Assembly (NCBI GenBank): GCA_963969395.1
Contig: OZ017800.1
Location: forward strand, 13,362,479-13,426,478
Direction of reading: 5' to 3'
From: Pseudoscleropodium purum
Lineage: Eukaryota; Streptophyta; Bryopsida; Hypnales; Brachytheciaceae
DNA length: 64,000 bases
In this document: positions 11,196-22,130 of the stretch, piece by piece
Layout of the letters: every line of letters begins with the position of its first letter
How positions within the stretch are numbered: position 1 is the stretch's first letter
Program-made: the position numbers and the translations under genes
Notes under the pieces: model-generated
What the model saw: only the letters and a program-made list of their open reading frames with translations
Told to the model about the DNA's origin: nothing
The model's database searches: none

Positions 11196-11748
11196 TATAA
11201 GGTAAACCTGCCTATGACAGGCAGAATGGCTGATCTGTCCTATTGCCATTGACAAAAAAAATCTGATTTTTTTTTGTACAAAGACAAATGTGAGAAATGA
11301 AGGAAGCAACTAGAATTTTATTTTTTCGACAAAATATGAATTTTTTGTGAATTTTCGAAGTTTGCTGTCCAGTTTGCCCAAAAAAATCTGTAGACTACCC
11401 TAAATCAGCAGAAAAGTGTTTCCATGATGGTCATCTTACCACCCAAAGCAGTCATAACATTCTTTAACATGGTTATAAGATTTCCTAACATGGATATGAC
11501 ATAAAGAAATTAAAAAATAACTTTTTACTAACAGTTTACACTAGAAAGGTGTCAATGTTCTATCACAGTTATTAATAACTCCATAACCATATTCCAAGGC
11601 TTTGATGACAACTAAAAATCAACCTAATGTAGTCTTAATTCTATTTTTAAGAAAAAATTTCTCATGGGTTGATGGAAGATTGTAATGGGGGGGTTCCCTA
11701 GGTGCCTGTCATGGGTGATTTGCCTGTCATAGGCAGGTTTACCTTATA
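11196..11748. mobile_element. MITE with 28-bp perfect terminal inverted repeats
   Basis: Ends TATAAGGTAAACCTGCC... (11196-11223) and its exact reverse complement (11721-11748) bracket 553 bp without coding capacity. Target duplication is ambiguous; a TA dinucleotide on each side fits a Tc1/mariner-like origin. It sits just downstream of the spacer gene. Confidence 0.7.
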
Positions 11749-12510
11749 TCTCTGCTTTTATTTCAATTCCTTCATCACCGAATCAGATTCATGGAAGGGA
11801 ACAAGATGCACATTCTCATTTAGTATTGATTAGGCGACATTAAACTTGTTGTTGAGGCTAGGTAGTCAACACAAGGTCAACTGGGAGATTAGTTTTATGA
11901 AGAATCCATTTGGATGGCTATTATGGGAGATGTAAACTTTTTCAAGATTAAATGCAGGCTTTGCGGAGTATGTGCAAACTTTGTGTTCTTAATTGAATCT
12001 ATGTATATTCAAATCTGTAGATTCAACTTTCTTTGGTGTGTAATTATTGTTGGTGTGTGTTTATTATCAAATACAAGTTTCGTGTTCCATATAGAACATG
12101 CTTAGGTTAGATTACTTCTCAAGCAGTTCGATTGACTGGAACTGATGTCCTGTCCTTCGAGCGCTGTAGTTCCCCTTGCTTGTAATGTAATGTGCTGGAA
12201 TGTTGATTTTCTCCAACCCTAAATTCAATGAGTAACAAAAAGGTGTTGATGTTTGAGGGAGATTCAAACACTTGGTTGCTTGCGGTTCCCTTGCTACATT
12301 CGTATCCTATCGTTACGGTTGGGGTGGGTTTTGATGTGATGACAGTGCACTCATTATGCAATTTGTAGATGCTTTAAATCATCAGGATTGTGAAGGAAGC
12401 CTTTGAATTCACTTGCAACAGTCTCTAAACTTTGTTTCCAGTGGGAGTGGAGATAAAGTTTTCCACCAAGGATTGCGGAGTTCCAAACATTTAGTCAATG
12501 TAAAAAGCGA
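11749..12510. other. Spacer DNA without recognised gene
   Basis: AT-rich DNA with short frames only; nothing supports coding. Confidence 0.35.
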
Positions 12511-12876
12511 ATGACAATGCAGTTACGTCGAGCTTATTATTTTCCAGGGCGGTTGTACCTAGCTTCAAAGGCAACTATTTTGTACCCTCAAAGATCGATT
12601 CAGGTGTTCAAACCGGCCGATTTCAACCATATTCTGAGGACGATAACGCACATGTTTAATTGCGGCAGTGAATTTCTAGCCCCTCCATGTTTGATCTATA
12701 ATGCTGAGCCCGATGGCAATCTTCTTCAAGTTGTTTGCGAAGGACGGGAGGATTTGATCTGGAGTCTCATTGGGGGATTACAATTGCGAATTTTAAGAGA
12801 GAAAAAAATTTGGGCACAATGGGAGATCCTGAACGTCAATTTTGATATCATATTTTTTAACAATGGGAGATCCTGA
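12511..12876 (+). CDS. Hypothetical small protein (about 121 aa)
   Basis: Open frame from ATG with a plausible globular composition (MQLRRAYYFPGRLYLASK...). Its 3' end runs into a perfect 44-bp direct duplication (12817-12860 and 12861-12904), so the C-terminus is probably altered. No family recognised; it may be an exon of a decayed gene. Low confidence. Confidence 0.25.
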   Translation: MTMQLRRAYYFPGRLYLASKATILYPQRSIQVFKPADFNHILRTITHMFNCGSEFLAPPCLIYNAEPDGNLLQVVCEGREDLIWSLIGGLQLRILREKKIWAQWEILNVNFDIIFFNNGRS

Positions 12877-12904
12877 ACGTCAATTTTGATATCATATTTT
12901 TTAA
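12817..12904. repeat. Perfect 44-bp tandem duplication
   Basis: Two identical 44-bp units beginning CAATGGGAGATCC abut each other. Their identity indicates a recent slip duplication. Confidence 0.85.
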
Positions 12905-12916
12905 TATCCCCCCCCA

Positions 12917-13222
12917 AAGTGTATGTATAATGGTCATCTCACCACCTACAATAGTCACAATATTTTCTAACATGACCATGATATGAAGGAATAAAAAAGT
13001 TCCTTTCTTGTCACAAATTTATACTAAAAAAATGGAAGTTCCTTCTATAGTTACTAATAATTCCTTCACCATCAATCAAGACATTGATTGTGGCCACTAA
13101 TCCTAACTAATTAGCTCAAATCTCTATTATTGCACATTTTTTGTCAAGAGTTGATATAAGCCACTATGTTGTGTCATTTTTTGGGTTTCTACATTGGACG
13201 TTTTGCTTGTCACAGTTTCATT
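12917..13222. mobile_element. Diverged relative of the 11.2-kb MITE
   Basis: Shares order and partial sequence with 11413-11740: ATGGTCATCTCACCACC, CAATATTTTCTAACATG, TTACTAATAATTCC, and a TGTCACAGTTTCATTTACCT end. Termini are too eroded to place exactly. Confidence 0.4.
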
Positions 13223-15539
13223 TACCTTGCATCAAATTGTACAATGGAAAAGTGAGTTTGTGTGTGTGTATCCTTGAAAAATTCAACCTCTAATTTTTGA
13301 ATCAAAGGAATCACTCTTATATATTATTTTTATATTATATCAGCCTATTTCTTTTCAAAAAATTACTAACAATAATAATTCACTCTTTATAATTACATAA
13401 TTAGCTTGAAAATGAATTTATAATCCCAAGTCCTTGACAAACTATTGTGGAACTTACCCATGTTGGTGATTGTGGGTTGTAGAGAGGATTTCTTCTAAGG
13501 ATTGGGAAATTCCGGACACTTCATCAATATAAAGAACTAAGGTGAGTACACCCAAAATTACACCCTACTTAAAACCATCACCATCTCTTTGTGTACATAT
13601 CCCAAATCAATATGTACATATGTTGAATAAATGATTTGAGAACATCTACCAAAAAGAACTTTGACCCTCCATAACTTATGCATATGGTATCCAAGTGTCA
13701 TGTTTTTTAGTACACTAGAACTTCCTTTCACTTGCCAATAGGAAAATATGAAAATTTGACTAGTCTAACAATAATAACTAGACACAATTCATAAAAGTGG
13801 CAATTTTGGGGGTACCTGCCTTAACACCATATTTCATTTTATTAATTTAGTTACCAGTTCATTTAATTAGTTTGCTGAGTGAGCCAGCCTAATTGTTTGT
13901 TCTCTCTGTGTTTTCATGAAAGCACCGTCATTTTCCAAATAAAAAAACACTCCGTTTCAATTTCGACTATGTCTCGCTGAGCGTATTCACTTTCCACCTG
14001 AAATGTGAAAAAAATTCAATAAATCTTTAATTAAAATTTACAAAAATCTTTGTATAATTTCCTGTACAAGTAAGCATATATTGAAATGTACAATAGGAAT
14101 TTATAGAATGATGAATGAAATATATGCAATAGTGAATACTATGAGGGATACACGTATATTAGAATGCATTAGAAATTTGACTCAATTTTTTACAAAGAAT
14201 GGCACCTCAAATTGAAGAATTGAAAAGAAAAACTTATAAATATCAAAAACTTTGTAAATAGCTTAATTGTTGTGAAATTCAAAATTGCTTGAATTGAATA
14301 AATTTCTCAAAATCATTTGATAATAGCAATTGAAAATGGAAATCATGAAAGCTCAAAACTCACAAAAGCACAAAATCATAGAAATGTAAGCCAAGAGAAG
14401 CAATGGAATTGCTACCTCTATAATATCACCCTACAAATCTTCTTTAATATCACCTTAATTGCAACAACTATATTATTTCTATAATATCACTCTTTGTAAT
14501 AAGTGATATTACAAAGGTGATGCAAATTGCTACTGTATTTCTGAAATATCACATTGTGAAAAAATATGATATCTACGTATGCATAATTGAAAGTACTTTT
14601 ACCAAAAATTTAAAATAATTATTTTAAAGACTTATTGAAATCATTATCATGCATTCTATTGAAATGTATCATAATTTTACCAATGTGATACAATAAATGC
14701 GTAGCATAACAAGCAGTAGTCCTTAGTATTAATGGTAGCATTTACAATATTACAATGGGAGTTATGATTTTAGTAGTATGATTGTTATATTGTTATATTG
14801 TTATTTTTTTACATTGTTATTTTATTATATTGTTAATTATAAATTTTAAAATTTTGAATTTAAAATTTAAAATTCAAATTTAAAATTTAAAATTTGAAGT
14901 TTAAAGTTTAAAATTTAAAATTTAAAATTTTTTAATTTTTAGTATTTATTTGAGTAATACTTGTTTTTTTAATTTTTTAATTTTGTCATATTGTTATTTT
15001 GTTATATTGTAACGAAATATCAAAAATAACGAAAATAATAAAAATGCATCTTTTTCTTTAGATGAATGATTTTTGAGCCCCCCTACTTTAAGTGTGTAGC
15101 TGTTGGGAAGTATTGTTTCATGGTATGTCAGCCCTTCATAAATTCATCAAATATCATCCAAAGAATGTGAATAAATATATACACTATTAATAAACATTAT
15201 AATGTTGGCAAATCTGTTGTTGATTCCATACTAAAGGCGCCACACTCCAATGGTGTAAACCTGACAAGGAATGTGCTAACATTGCTCAAAGCGTTAAGTG
15301 ATGTCAGAGAAGTTGTACGCCGATGTGGAATGATGTTGAGGAATTTGAGGGAAATACAAAAATCCAGAACATTTTGCTCAAGTATTTCCGCGCCTACTCT
15401 CTAGAAGCTCTGTCTACCTTCTCCGGAACCTCCATCTTCTGTGCCAATTTCACATCAAAATTAATCAGTCTTTCTGTAGCTGACTTGTTCATTTTCCTTT
15501 GTTGAGCTTTCTTATACTCTTGCGGACTGCGGCGTATTG

Positions 15540-15544
15540 TATTC
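15540..15544. other. Empty target site of LTR-like copy 1
   Basis: TATTC here is the single-copy form of the GAATA duplicated around the element in the left arm; flanking DNA reads straight through. It shows that the element inserted after the arms were formed, or escaped later homogenisation. Confidence 0.9.
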
Positions 15545-15699
15545 CAACATCTTCTGGCCCAAGTTTGACAGTTTCAGTGGCGAGCATGGACGTTGCTATG
15601 AGTTTCGAGTAAGTGCCATTATCCTCAAATAGGTTGTAGCATTACCAATGTGTTGCCGTTGTTGTTTGTTTTGAACAAACATAGAAGCATCTGCATACA

Positions 15700-16660
15700 T
15701 GTAGCCATTGCTCTTAAGAAATTGGTGTGGAAGTAGTTCATATTGAATCTGTGAGGAGACGCATTTAGGTTTTCAATGTTGTAATCACAAGTGTCACAAC
15801 TGCTTTTCTCATTTCCGTCGAGAGAAATGAAATCTTCGGTCATGCAACCCTATATACATGTTGCTATTTTGAAGTTGGTATATCTTGAATTCATGTTGGG
15901 TGTATGAGGAAAGGTGGTGTCTTTGTATTGTTGTAATCGCGAAGTATGCTTCCAATTATTGTTTGGAGAAAATTGTAGTCTTCGGTCATGCAACTCCATG
16001 TAGATGTTGCTCTTAAGAAATTGGTATGAACGGAATTTATGATGAGTCCATGAGAGCGCAGTGTATTTTGCATTGTTGTAATTGGAGTACGCTTCATATT
16101 TTCTACGGAGGAAATTTTAGTCCTTCGTCATGCAACTCCATGTAGATGCCGCTCTTATGAAATTGATATAAGAAGAATTCATTTTTAGTGTATGAAGAAC
16201 GTAGTGTCTTTTGCGTTGTTGCAATTGCAAAATTCCCTTTTCAATTATTGTGCGGAGAATATTGTAGTTTTTGGTCATGCAACCCCTTGTAGATATTCCT
16301 CTTAAGAAATTAGTATTCAGATTTTATGTTGGGTCCATGAAAAAGCGTGGTGTATTTTTCATTGTTGTAAGCGCGAAGTACACTTCGTATTTTTTGTAGA
16401 TCACATTGTAGTCTTCGATCATGCAACCCCATGTGGATGTCGCTCCAACAAAATTAGTATGAAAGGAATTCATGTTAGGAAGTGCGGTGTCCATTGTATT
16501 GTTCCAATTGCAAAATACGCTTCCTCATATTTTCTCAACCGGAAAAGAGTCTTTGGTCATGTAGCCCCATGTAGATGTTGTTGAAGCAAAATTTGTGTGA
16601 AAAGAACCCATGTTAGGTCCATCTGGAAGTGCATTGTGTTTTTGAATGTTATAATCGCGA
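15700..16660. repeat. Degenerate ~142-bp tandem repeat (right arm)
   Basis: Mirror of 3740-4700, with recurring TCATGCAACYCCATGTAGATG cores. The minus-strand frames in it are repeat by-products. Confidence 0.75.
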
Positions 16661-16689
16661 GGTATACTGCTTTGTATTAGTTATAATCA

Positions 16690-17376
16690 ACTGTCGTGAA
16701 AAATATGCAAAGTTATCATTGAGTCAACGATAACTTTTGGTAGAATCCAAAGGTGCGTTCATTTCACAATAATCCATTGTCAAGAAATATATGCAAAGTT
16801 ATCGTTGAGTCAACGATAACTTTTAGTAGAATTCAAAGGTGCATTCATTTTACAATAGTCAACTGTTGTGAACTATATCCAAAGTTATCATTGAGTCAAC
16901 GATAACTTTTGGTAGATTCCAGAGGTGCGTTCATTTTACAATAATCCATTGTCAAGAAATATATGCAAAGTTATCGTTGAGTCAACGATAACTTTTATTC
17001 AAATCCGAAGATGCGTTCATTTCACAATAATCAACTTTTGTGAAATATATGCCAAGTTATCGTTGAGTCAATGATAACTTTTATTCAAATCCGAGGGTGC
17101 ATTCGTTTCACAATAATCAACTATCAAGAAATATATGCAAAGTTATCGTTGAGTCAATGATAACTTTTGGTAGAATCCAAAGGTGCGTTCATTTCACAAT
17201 AATCAACTTTTGTGAAATATATACAAAGTTATCGTTGAGTCAATGATGACTTTTACTCAAATCTAAGGGTGTGTTCATTTCACAATAATCAATTGTAATT
17301 GCTAGCCTAAAATATATAAATGATCACTTTGTATGTTATTTTCTATCATCAAAGTTATCGTCAACTCACCGATAAC
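16690..17376. repeat. 86-bp tandem array carrying family-A palindromes (right arm)
   Basis: Palindromic sites start at 16713, 16799, 16885, 16971, 17057, 17143 and 17229 (86-bp spacing), with a diverged site at 17355-17375. Here the array precedes the rightward ParB-like remnant, as the left array precedes the leftward transposase. Confidence 0.85.
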
Positions 17377-17454
17377 TAAACAATTCTAGAAATTTAGAAT
17401 ATGAACCTCAGTATATTGATGTGATATAGAGTTGATCATATTAGAAGACTGTTT

Positions 17455-18252
17455 ATGAAGCATTTAGTGGGTCGAAGAACAATACAAGGACGGAGGCAAA
17501 AAACTGGATTTGCAACACCATGGCCGTCTGCTCCCACAACATCCGGAAGTAGAGCAAAGCCAGGGAACACAAGATCTGAGCCAAAGAAGAGGGGTGCACC
17601 AGTAGGAGCAGAAACTAGTCGAAAGAGAAGGAAGAGTTTCATAGTTGGTACAGAAGGTGCAACTAGTTCAGGCTCAAGTTTGACTACAAACTCTGTTGGG
17701 TTAGCAGCCTTCAAAGGTCCAATTGCAGACTTTGAGGAAATTGGCAAAATCCAAAAAGACTTTTGGAAGGAGCATAGGGACTGCTTCCTCTTTGACATGG
17801 TTACAGTGACAGTCGACATCGAACAGTGTATTATAGCGAGCGACGAATACGTCATTCGCACACTGCAACAGAATATGGTGAATGACATGAAGCGAGTTCT
17901 TATTCAAATGGTGGAAATAGGTCAACGCCAAAAAGTGTGTCTCACTCTAGTTGATGATCAGAAAATGCTTTTGAAGGAAAAGCCAAAGAAATGGGAGGAC
18001 ATTAAAAATATGCGATTTATGATTATCAACGGTCAGCATAGCATTACGGCTTCAAAACAACTTCAGAATGATGTTCTTATGGGGGAGCTCCTACCATGGC
18101 TATGGCGTCTACATTTGAACTGCCAAAATGGAGAATTGCGGGATTATGTCCAAGAGAACCGGCTTGGCGTGAACCCTTTCACTGCTCGTGATCTCTCTAT
18201 GAAACAAATTGTGGCAGCAATGAGAAAGTCCAACAAAGCCTTCGGTGTATGA
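17455..18252 (+). pseudogene. ParB-like/FCP1-like gene, 5'-truncated and internally fused (copy A)
   Basis: Single open frame of 265 codons; true coding homology begins after the arm end at 17467. Residues 1-85 are basic/Ser-rich linker (KKRGAPVGAETSRKRRK, nuclear-signal-like). Then comes the conserved module: KIQKDFWKEHRDCFLF, CLTLVDD, and FMIINGQHSITASKQL (18022 on), matching copies B and D. After that it jumps to LLPWLWRLHLN...LRDYVQENRLG, which matches the extreme C-terminus of the FCP1-like domain of copy B (LLPWFRQLHGN). The middle of the gene (about 3.9 kb in B) is therefore deleted, giving an in-frame chimera. The N-terminal half present in B and D is also gone. No internal stop is present, so it could still be translated. 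Confidence 0.7.
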
Positions 18253-18632
18253 TATGAACTTCCTGGGATAGGTTTAGTCATAGGGCGTGGCCGTCGTAGG
18301 AAGTGAACATCCCATGTACCCACATTTAAAATGGCAGTGGTATTATTATATTCGTGTATGAAATAATCTTTTGTAAATAATGTTTCGTAAATATTGAAAA
18401 AAAATTTCAAAGTTTAGATTTTTTATTCTATTCCTTGGATTTCTTCTTATGTGTCCAATTAGGTCAATGCTATTAGCGATTGTTGTTGCTTGTTGGAGGA
18501 TCATGTCTCAAGCATTTAAATATTCTGTACTTGCTTCAGGTTGGACTCCCGTTTGATGCAAGCCTTCCTACAAATGGGAGGCTCACGCGGAGCCTCCTTT
18601 CCAGATCAGAAAAGTCTTTTTGAACTTGTAGC
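18253..18632. other. 3' flank of copy A gene, probable intron
   Basis: Non-coding, ending near a CTTCAG acceptor-like site (18540). Position corresponds to the 56839-57101 interval of copy B. Diverged coding remnants may begin here but carry stops in all frames. Confidence 0.35.
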
Positions 18633-18785
18633 GAGTCCATGGATGGCAGTTGTGACACTGCACCTTTTTCCAAACCGTACTTGTTGTGCTCCGCCTCCGA
18701 TGCAACGTCCGCGGCCATAGACTACTCGAAGGGAAACATGGAGGACGGGGTCGTCAATAGTTCCCCCAAGAGAAGGGTGGTTTAG
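18633..18785 (+). pseudogene. Remnant of the last exon of copy A
   Basis: The frame ESMDGSCDTAPFSKPYLLCS...NMEDGVVNSSPKRRVV-stop aligns with the 57102 exon of copy B (NIEDGVVNSPPNKKVRL). The order of modules is thus conserved between loci A and B even after the internal deletion in A. Too short to be an independent gene. Confidence 0.6.
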
Positions 18786-20054
18786 TACTATATCTATGAG
18801 CTCAAGAAATTTAGTGAAACTTTCAAAAACTCCTATAACATAGAGAAATCCATTAGCTTTAGGGAAATTTCATTTTTATTTCAATCGGTGTCTGAAAGCA
18901 TTCATTATGCTAGCTGAATTTTAGAGGAGACTGGGCAGTCCAAAAAATTCCCAATAAAATTGAAATAAATTCTTTGATATTTTTTTCTTGTATGTCATAT
19001 TTGTGTTAACTTTATATTTGAAGCTTTGGTTCATCCATTTGGAGAAGTAATGAGAAAGTTATGGACAATCTTGTTTTTGTGACAATTTGAGCATTTTCAG
19101 GAAAAAACAACTAATAGAACTCACATCAAATGCAATTTTGACACCCTCTTCCAAAAACATTGTTAAATAGGTTGGGTATATTTGCTACAACAATTTGACC
19201 ATTGGAATTATTGTATTTTAATTTCATCTTAGAACTATTAAGAATTTAGTTTTTATTTCAACCTTGAATCTACATCTGCTTAGTATTAATTGAATGAGTG
19301 AAAATTTAGTACTTTGTTGTTGAATTTCTATGGTCTACATTTTCAACACAGTTGTTCAACATCCCAAAATATAAAATCAAAATGCGTCCTACAAATTTAT
19401 TTAAGTTAAGAAGATTCAAACTAAGCCAAAAAAGCTTGCCAAGCAAGGTTAGGAAATACATGTTTTCTTGTCCTTTAAATGTAAATATCTTTATATGCAC
19501 GTGGTGAAAGTTTTTGAAACATCATACTCCACATTTTTATACTAGTGTAGTACAAGATCCTGTAGTCAAATCTAAAAGAAAGCCAATTTTTTGCTCTTTT
19601 GCAATAGAAATAAAAACATTTTCAAGTATTTTTTGCAAGACTTTGAATACTCTCTTCCTCTTTGCAATAGAAATAGTAGTTTTGAATGGTCTTTGTCTTC
19701 AAAAATACCTTGGGACTTTATAGGTTAATAACAAGGTAGATATAATGTAAAAATCTAGTATTTTGAAAAACAAAGCAAGCAACTACTTTGTATATACACA
19801 CAAACTCTAAGAAATTAGAAGTTCATTTATGAAGAAATGCTACAAGCCATTCAGAATAGAATAATATAGTCTAATATTCCAAGTAAATTGAACTTGTTGA
19901 GTGCAAACTCTTTCAATATTTTTCCTTCGATGTGAACAAAAATTTCTAATTATACGGTGTACTAATGTAATTTTCCTTCATTGGCTGCATTTGTTTGAAA
20001 TTGCAGTCTCAAGGTTGCTTAGTCATTCAATACTAAACTTTATTTATCATTGAA
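18786..20054. other. AT-rich DNA, no gene
   Basis: No supported gene. Part of it (about 19440-19730) resembles the flanks of LTR-like copy 2 (ACTAGTGTAGTACAAGATCCT here, ACTAGTGTACTACAAGATCCT at 30735; GGGACTTTATAGGTTAA here, GGAACTTTAGAGGTTAA near 34140), so a dispersed repeat of unknown type is present. Confidence 0.4.
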
Positions 20055-22130
20055 TTGAACAACTATATTGTCAAAAAAACGTTGCACTTGTGTTTTGAAA
20101 GTCTCAAAATGACCATTTTGTCTCAAATTAACGAATATGGCCTTCAATCATTATCCAAGGAGGATAGTTGGGAGTTGTTTTGCATGCATGCCTTTGTAAG
20201 CAAGAAACCTCCATCAACTCAAATTGAAGGCATAGCCAAAGATATTTGTGAGCAATGTGATGGACTTCCACTCACTATCAAAGTCATTAGTAGTGCAATG
20301 TGGGAAAAGACCAATGAAAGAGAGTGGCATAATACTTTAAACTATTTGACAGGAACAATGACAATGCCCCACTCAAAATTTGTTGAGAAAGAAGTGGAGA
20401 AGAAACTCTACAGTCACTTGCAATATAGCTATGATGAATTAGATGATACCTCCAAAAAAAGTTCTTTACATTTTGCGGCATTTCCAGAAGACAATCAAAT
20501 TTCAACGAGCAATTTATGTGACATATGGCATGCACAACAACTATTTGGTTCTAGAAGTGTTGAAGAAACAAGAGATGTTGGCATATCAATTTTGATTGAC
20601 TTAGACGATCGATCCTTGATTGATATGTCTGCAGATGGAGAGTATGTTCAAATACATGATGTTCTACGAGACCTTGCAAATCACATCCTTAGCAAGGCTA
20701 AACCCAATGAATGAGCATCTCAATGTTATTTTCAAGTTGGGAAGGTATTTGAAACCTTTCTAGCAATAGGAAAACATGTCAAGATTGTGTCAATGATAGG
20801 TTGTACTTTTGTTGAGTTCTCCAAAAACCTTAAATTACCAATTCTTCAAATTTGTTTATTATCAAAGATTTCATATGCCAAGGATATTGAAAGATTGGTG
20901 ATTCACAAAGGCTTCTTCTCAAATATGAGAGATTTATGATTGCTAAGCATACCTCAATCTATTGGAATCAAAGGCAATCATTTAAACTTTAAAGGTTTGA
21001 ACTCTCTTATACATTTGGATTTGTCATGGTGTTCATCTTTGATGGAACTTCCAAAGAGTATTAAAGAGTTGAATTCTCTCATACACTTGGATTTGCAAGG
21101 GTGTTCTTCCTTGATAAAACTTCCAGACGGTATTAAAGAATTGAAGTCTCTCATGCACTTGTATTTGGGAGAGTATTCATCTTTGACAAAACTTCCAAAG
21201 GGTATCGAAGAGTTGAAGTCTCTCACATACTTAGATTTGTCATGGTGTTTTTCCTTAATGAAACTTCCAAAAAGAATCAAAAAGTTGAAGTCTCTTACGC
21301 ACTTGTATTTGTGGGTGTGTTCATCTTTATTCAAACTTCTAGAGGGTATTAATGAGATGAGGTCTCTCATGCACTTGAATTTATGTGGGTGTTCATCCTT
21401 GGCACAACTTCTCGAGGGTATCAAAGAGTTGAAGTCTATTACACACTTGTATTTGCAAGGGTGTTCATCCTTGATGGAACCTCTAGAAGGTATCAAAGAA
21501 TTGAAGTCTCTCATGCAGTTAGATTTGTCATGGTGTTTATCTGTGATTGAACTTCAAGAGGATATCAAAGAATTGAAGTCTCTCACACACTTGTATTTGC
21601 AAGGGTGTTCATCTTTGATAGAACTTCTTGAAGGTATCAAAGAGTTGATGTCTCTCATGTACTTGGATTTGTCAAGGTGTTCATCCTTGATAGAACTTCC
21701 TGAGGATATCAAAGAGTTAAAGTCTCTCACACATTTGGATTTGTTAAGGTGTTCATCCTTGAAGAAGCTTCCTAAGGGTATCAATGGAATGAAGTTTATA
21801 AGGCACTTGGGTCAAGGATGAGTGTTCATCCTTGACCAAACTTCCCGAGGGTATCAAAGAATTGAAGTCTCATATACTTTTAGATTTGTAAAGGTGTTTA
21901 TTCTTGATGGAACTTCTACCAAAGATATATAGAGTTGAAGTTTCTTGTACTTGGATTTGTAAGGGTGTTTATCCTTAATGGATCTTCTAGAGAGGATCAA
22001 AGATCTAAAATCTCTTTGCTATGCATTTTTATTGGTGAAAAGATTCATCTTTGATGGAACTTGCAAAGTGTTTGAAGAGCTAAAATCTCTCCCCAAATTT
22101 GATTTGTCATCATCTTATTCATGGATATAG
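20055..22130 (+). pseudogene. NB-ARC/LRR (NLR) resistance-gene relic
   Basis: The first part has the C-terminal half of an NB-ARC domain: LSKEDSWELFCMHAF (RNBS-C-like), CDGLPLTIKVISSAM (GLPL), a FPEDNQI/IWHAQQ segment and VQIHDVLRDLA (MHD-like position). P-loop and kinase-2 are absent, so it is 5'-truncated. Two in-frame TGA codons (20712 and 20937) separate it from an LRR block in the same frame. That block has eleven 24-residue repeats of the form LKSLxHLDLxxCSSLxxLPxGIKE (20980-21821). A further stop and frameshift follow at 21820, with eroded repeats to about 22130. Intact family members are intracellular immune receptors; this copy cannot make one. Both TGAs fit CGA-to-TGA change. Confidence 0.85.

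Larger units (their letters stand above)
13342..17467. repeat. Right arm of giant inverted duplication
   Basis: Reverse complement of the left arm without the LTR-like insertion. It holds the inverted copy of the spacer gene's promoter, micro-exon and partial intron (13342-13470), AT-rich DNA, the ~142-bp array (15700-16660) and the 86-bp palindrome array. It ends inside a truncated ParB-like gene (GCATTTAG|TGGGTCG at 17467), so the outer end is a breakpoint in coding DNA. Confidence 0.92.

Noticed and set aside
12119..12361. Minus-strand 80-codon frame
   Set aside because: Composition and lack of motif or neighbours give no support.
2930..17467. Whole inverted duplication as one transposon with 4.1-kb terminal inverted repeats
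   Set aside because: No target duplication at 2930/17467, and the right end lies inside a truncated gene of another locus; rearrangement is simpler.
20978..21784. Minus-strand frames across the LRR block
   Set aside because: Antisense by-products of a repeat whose 72-bp unit is a multiple of three.
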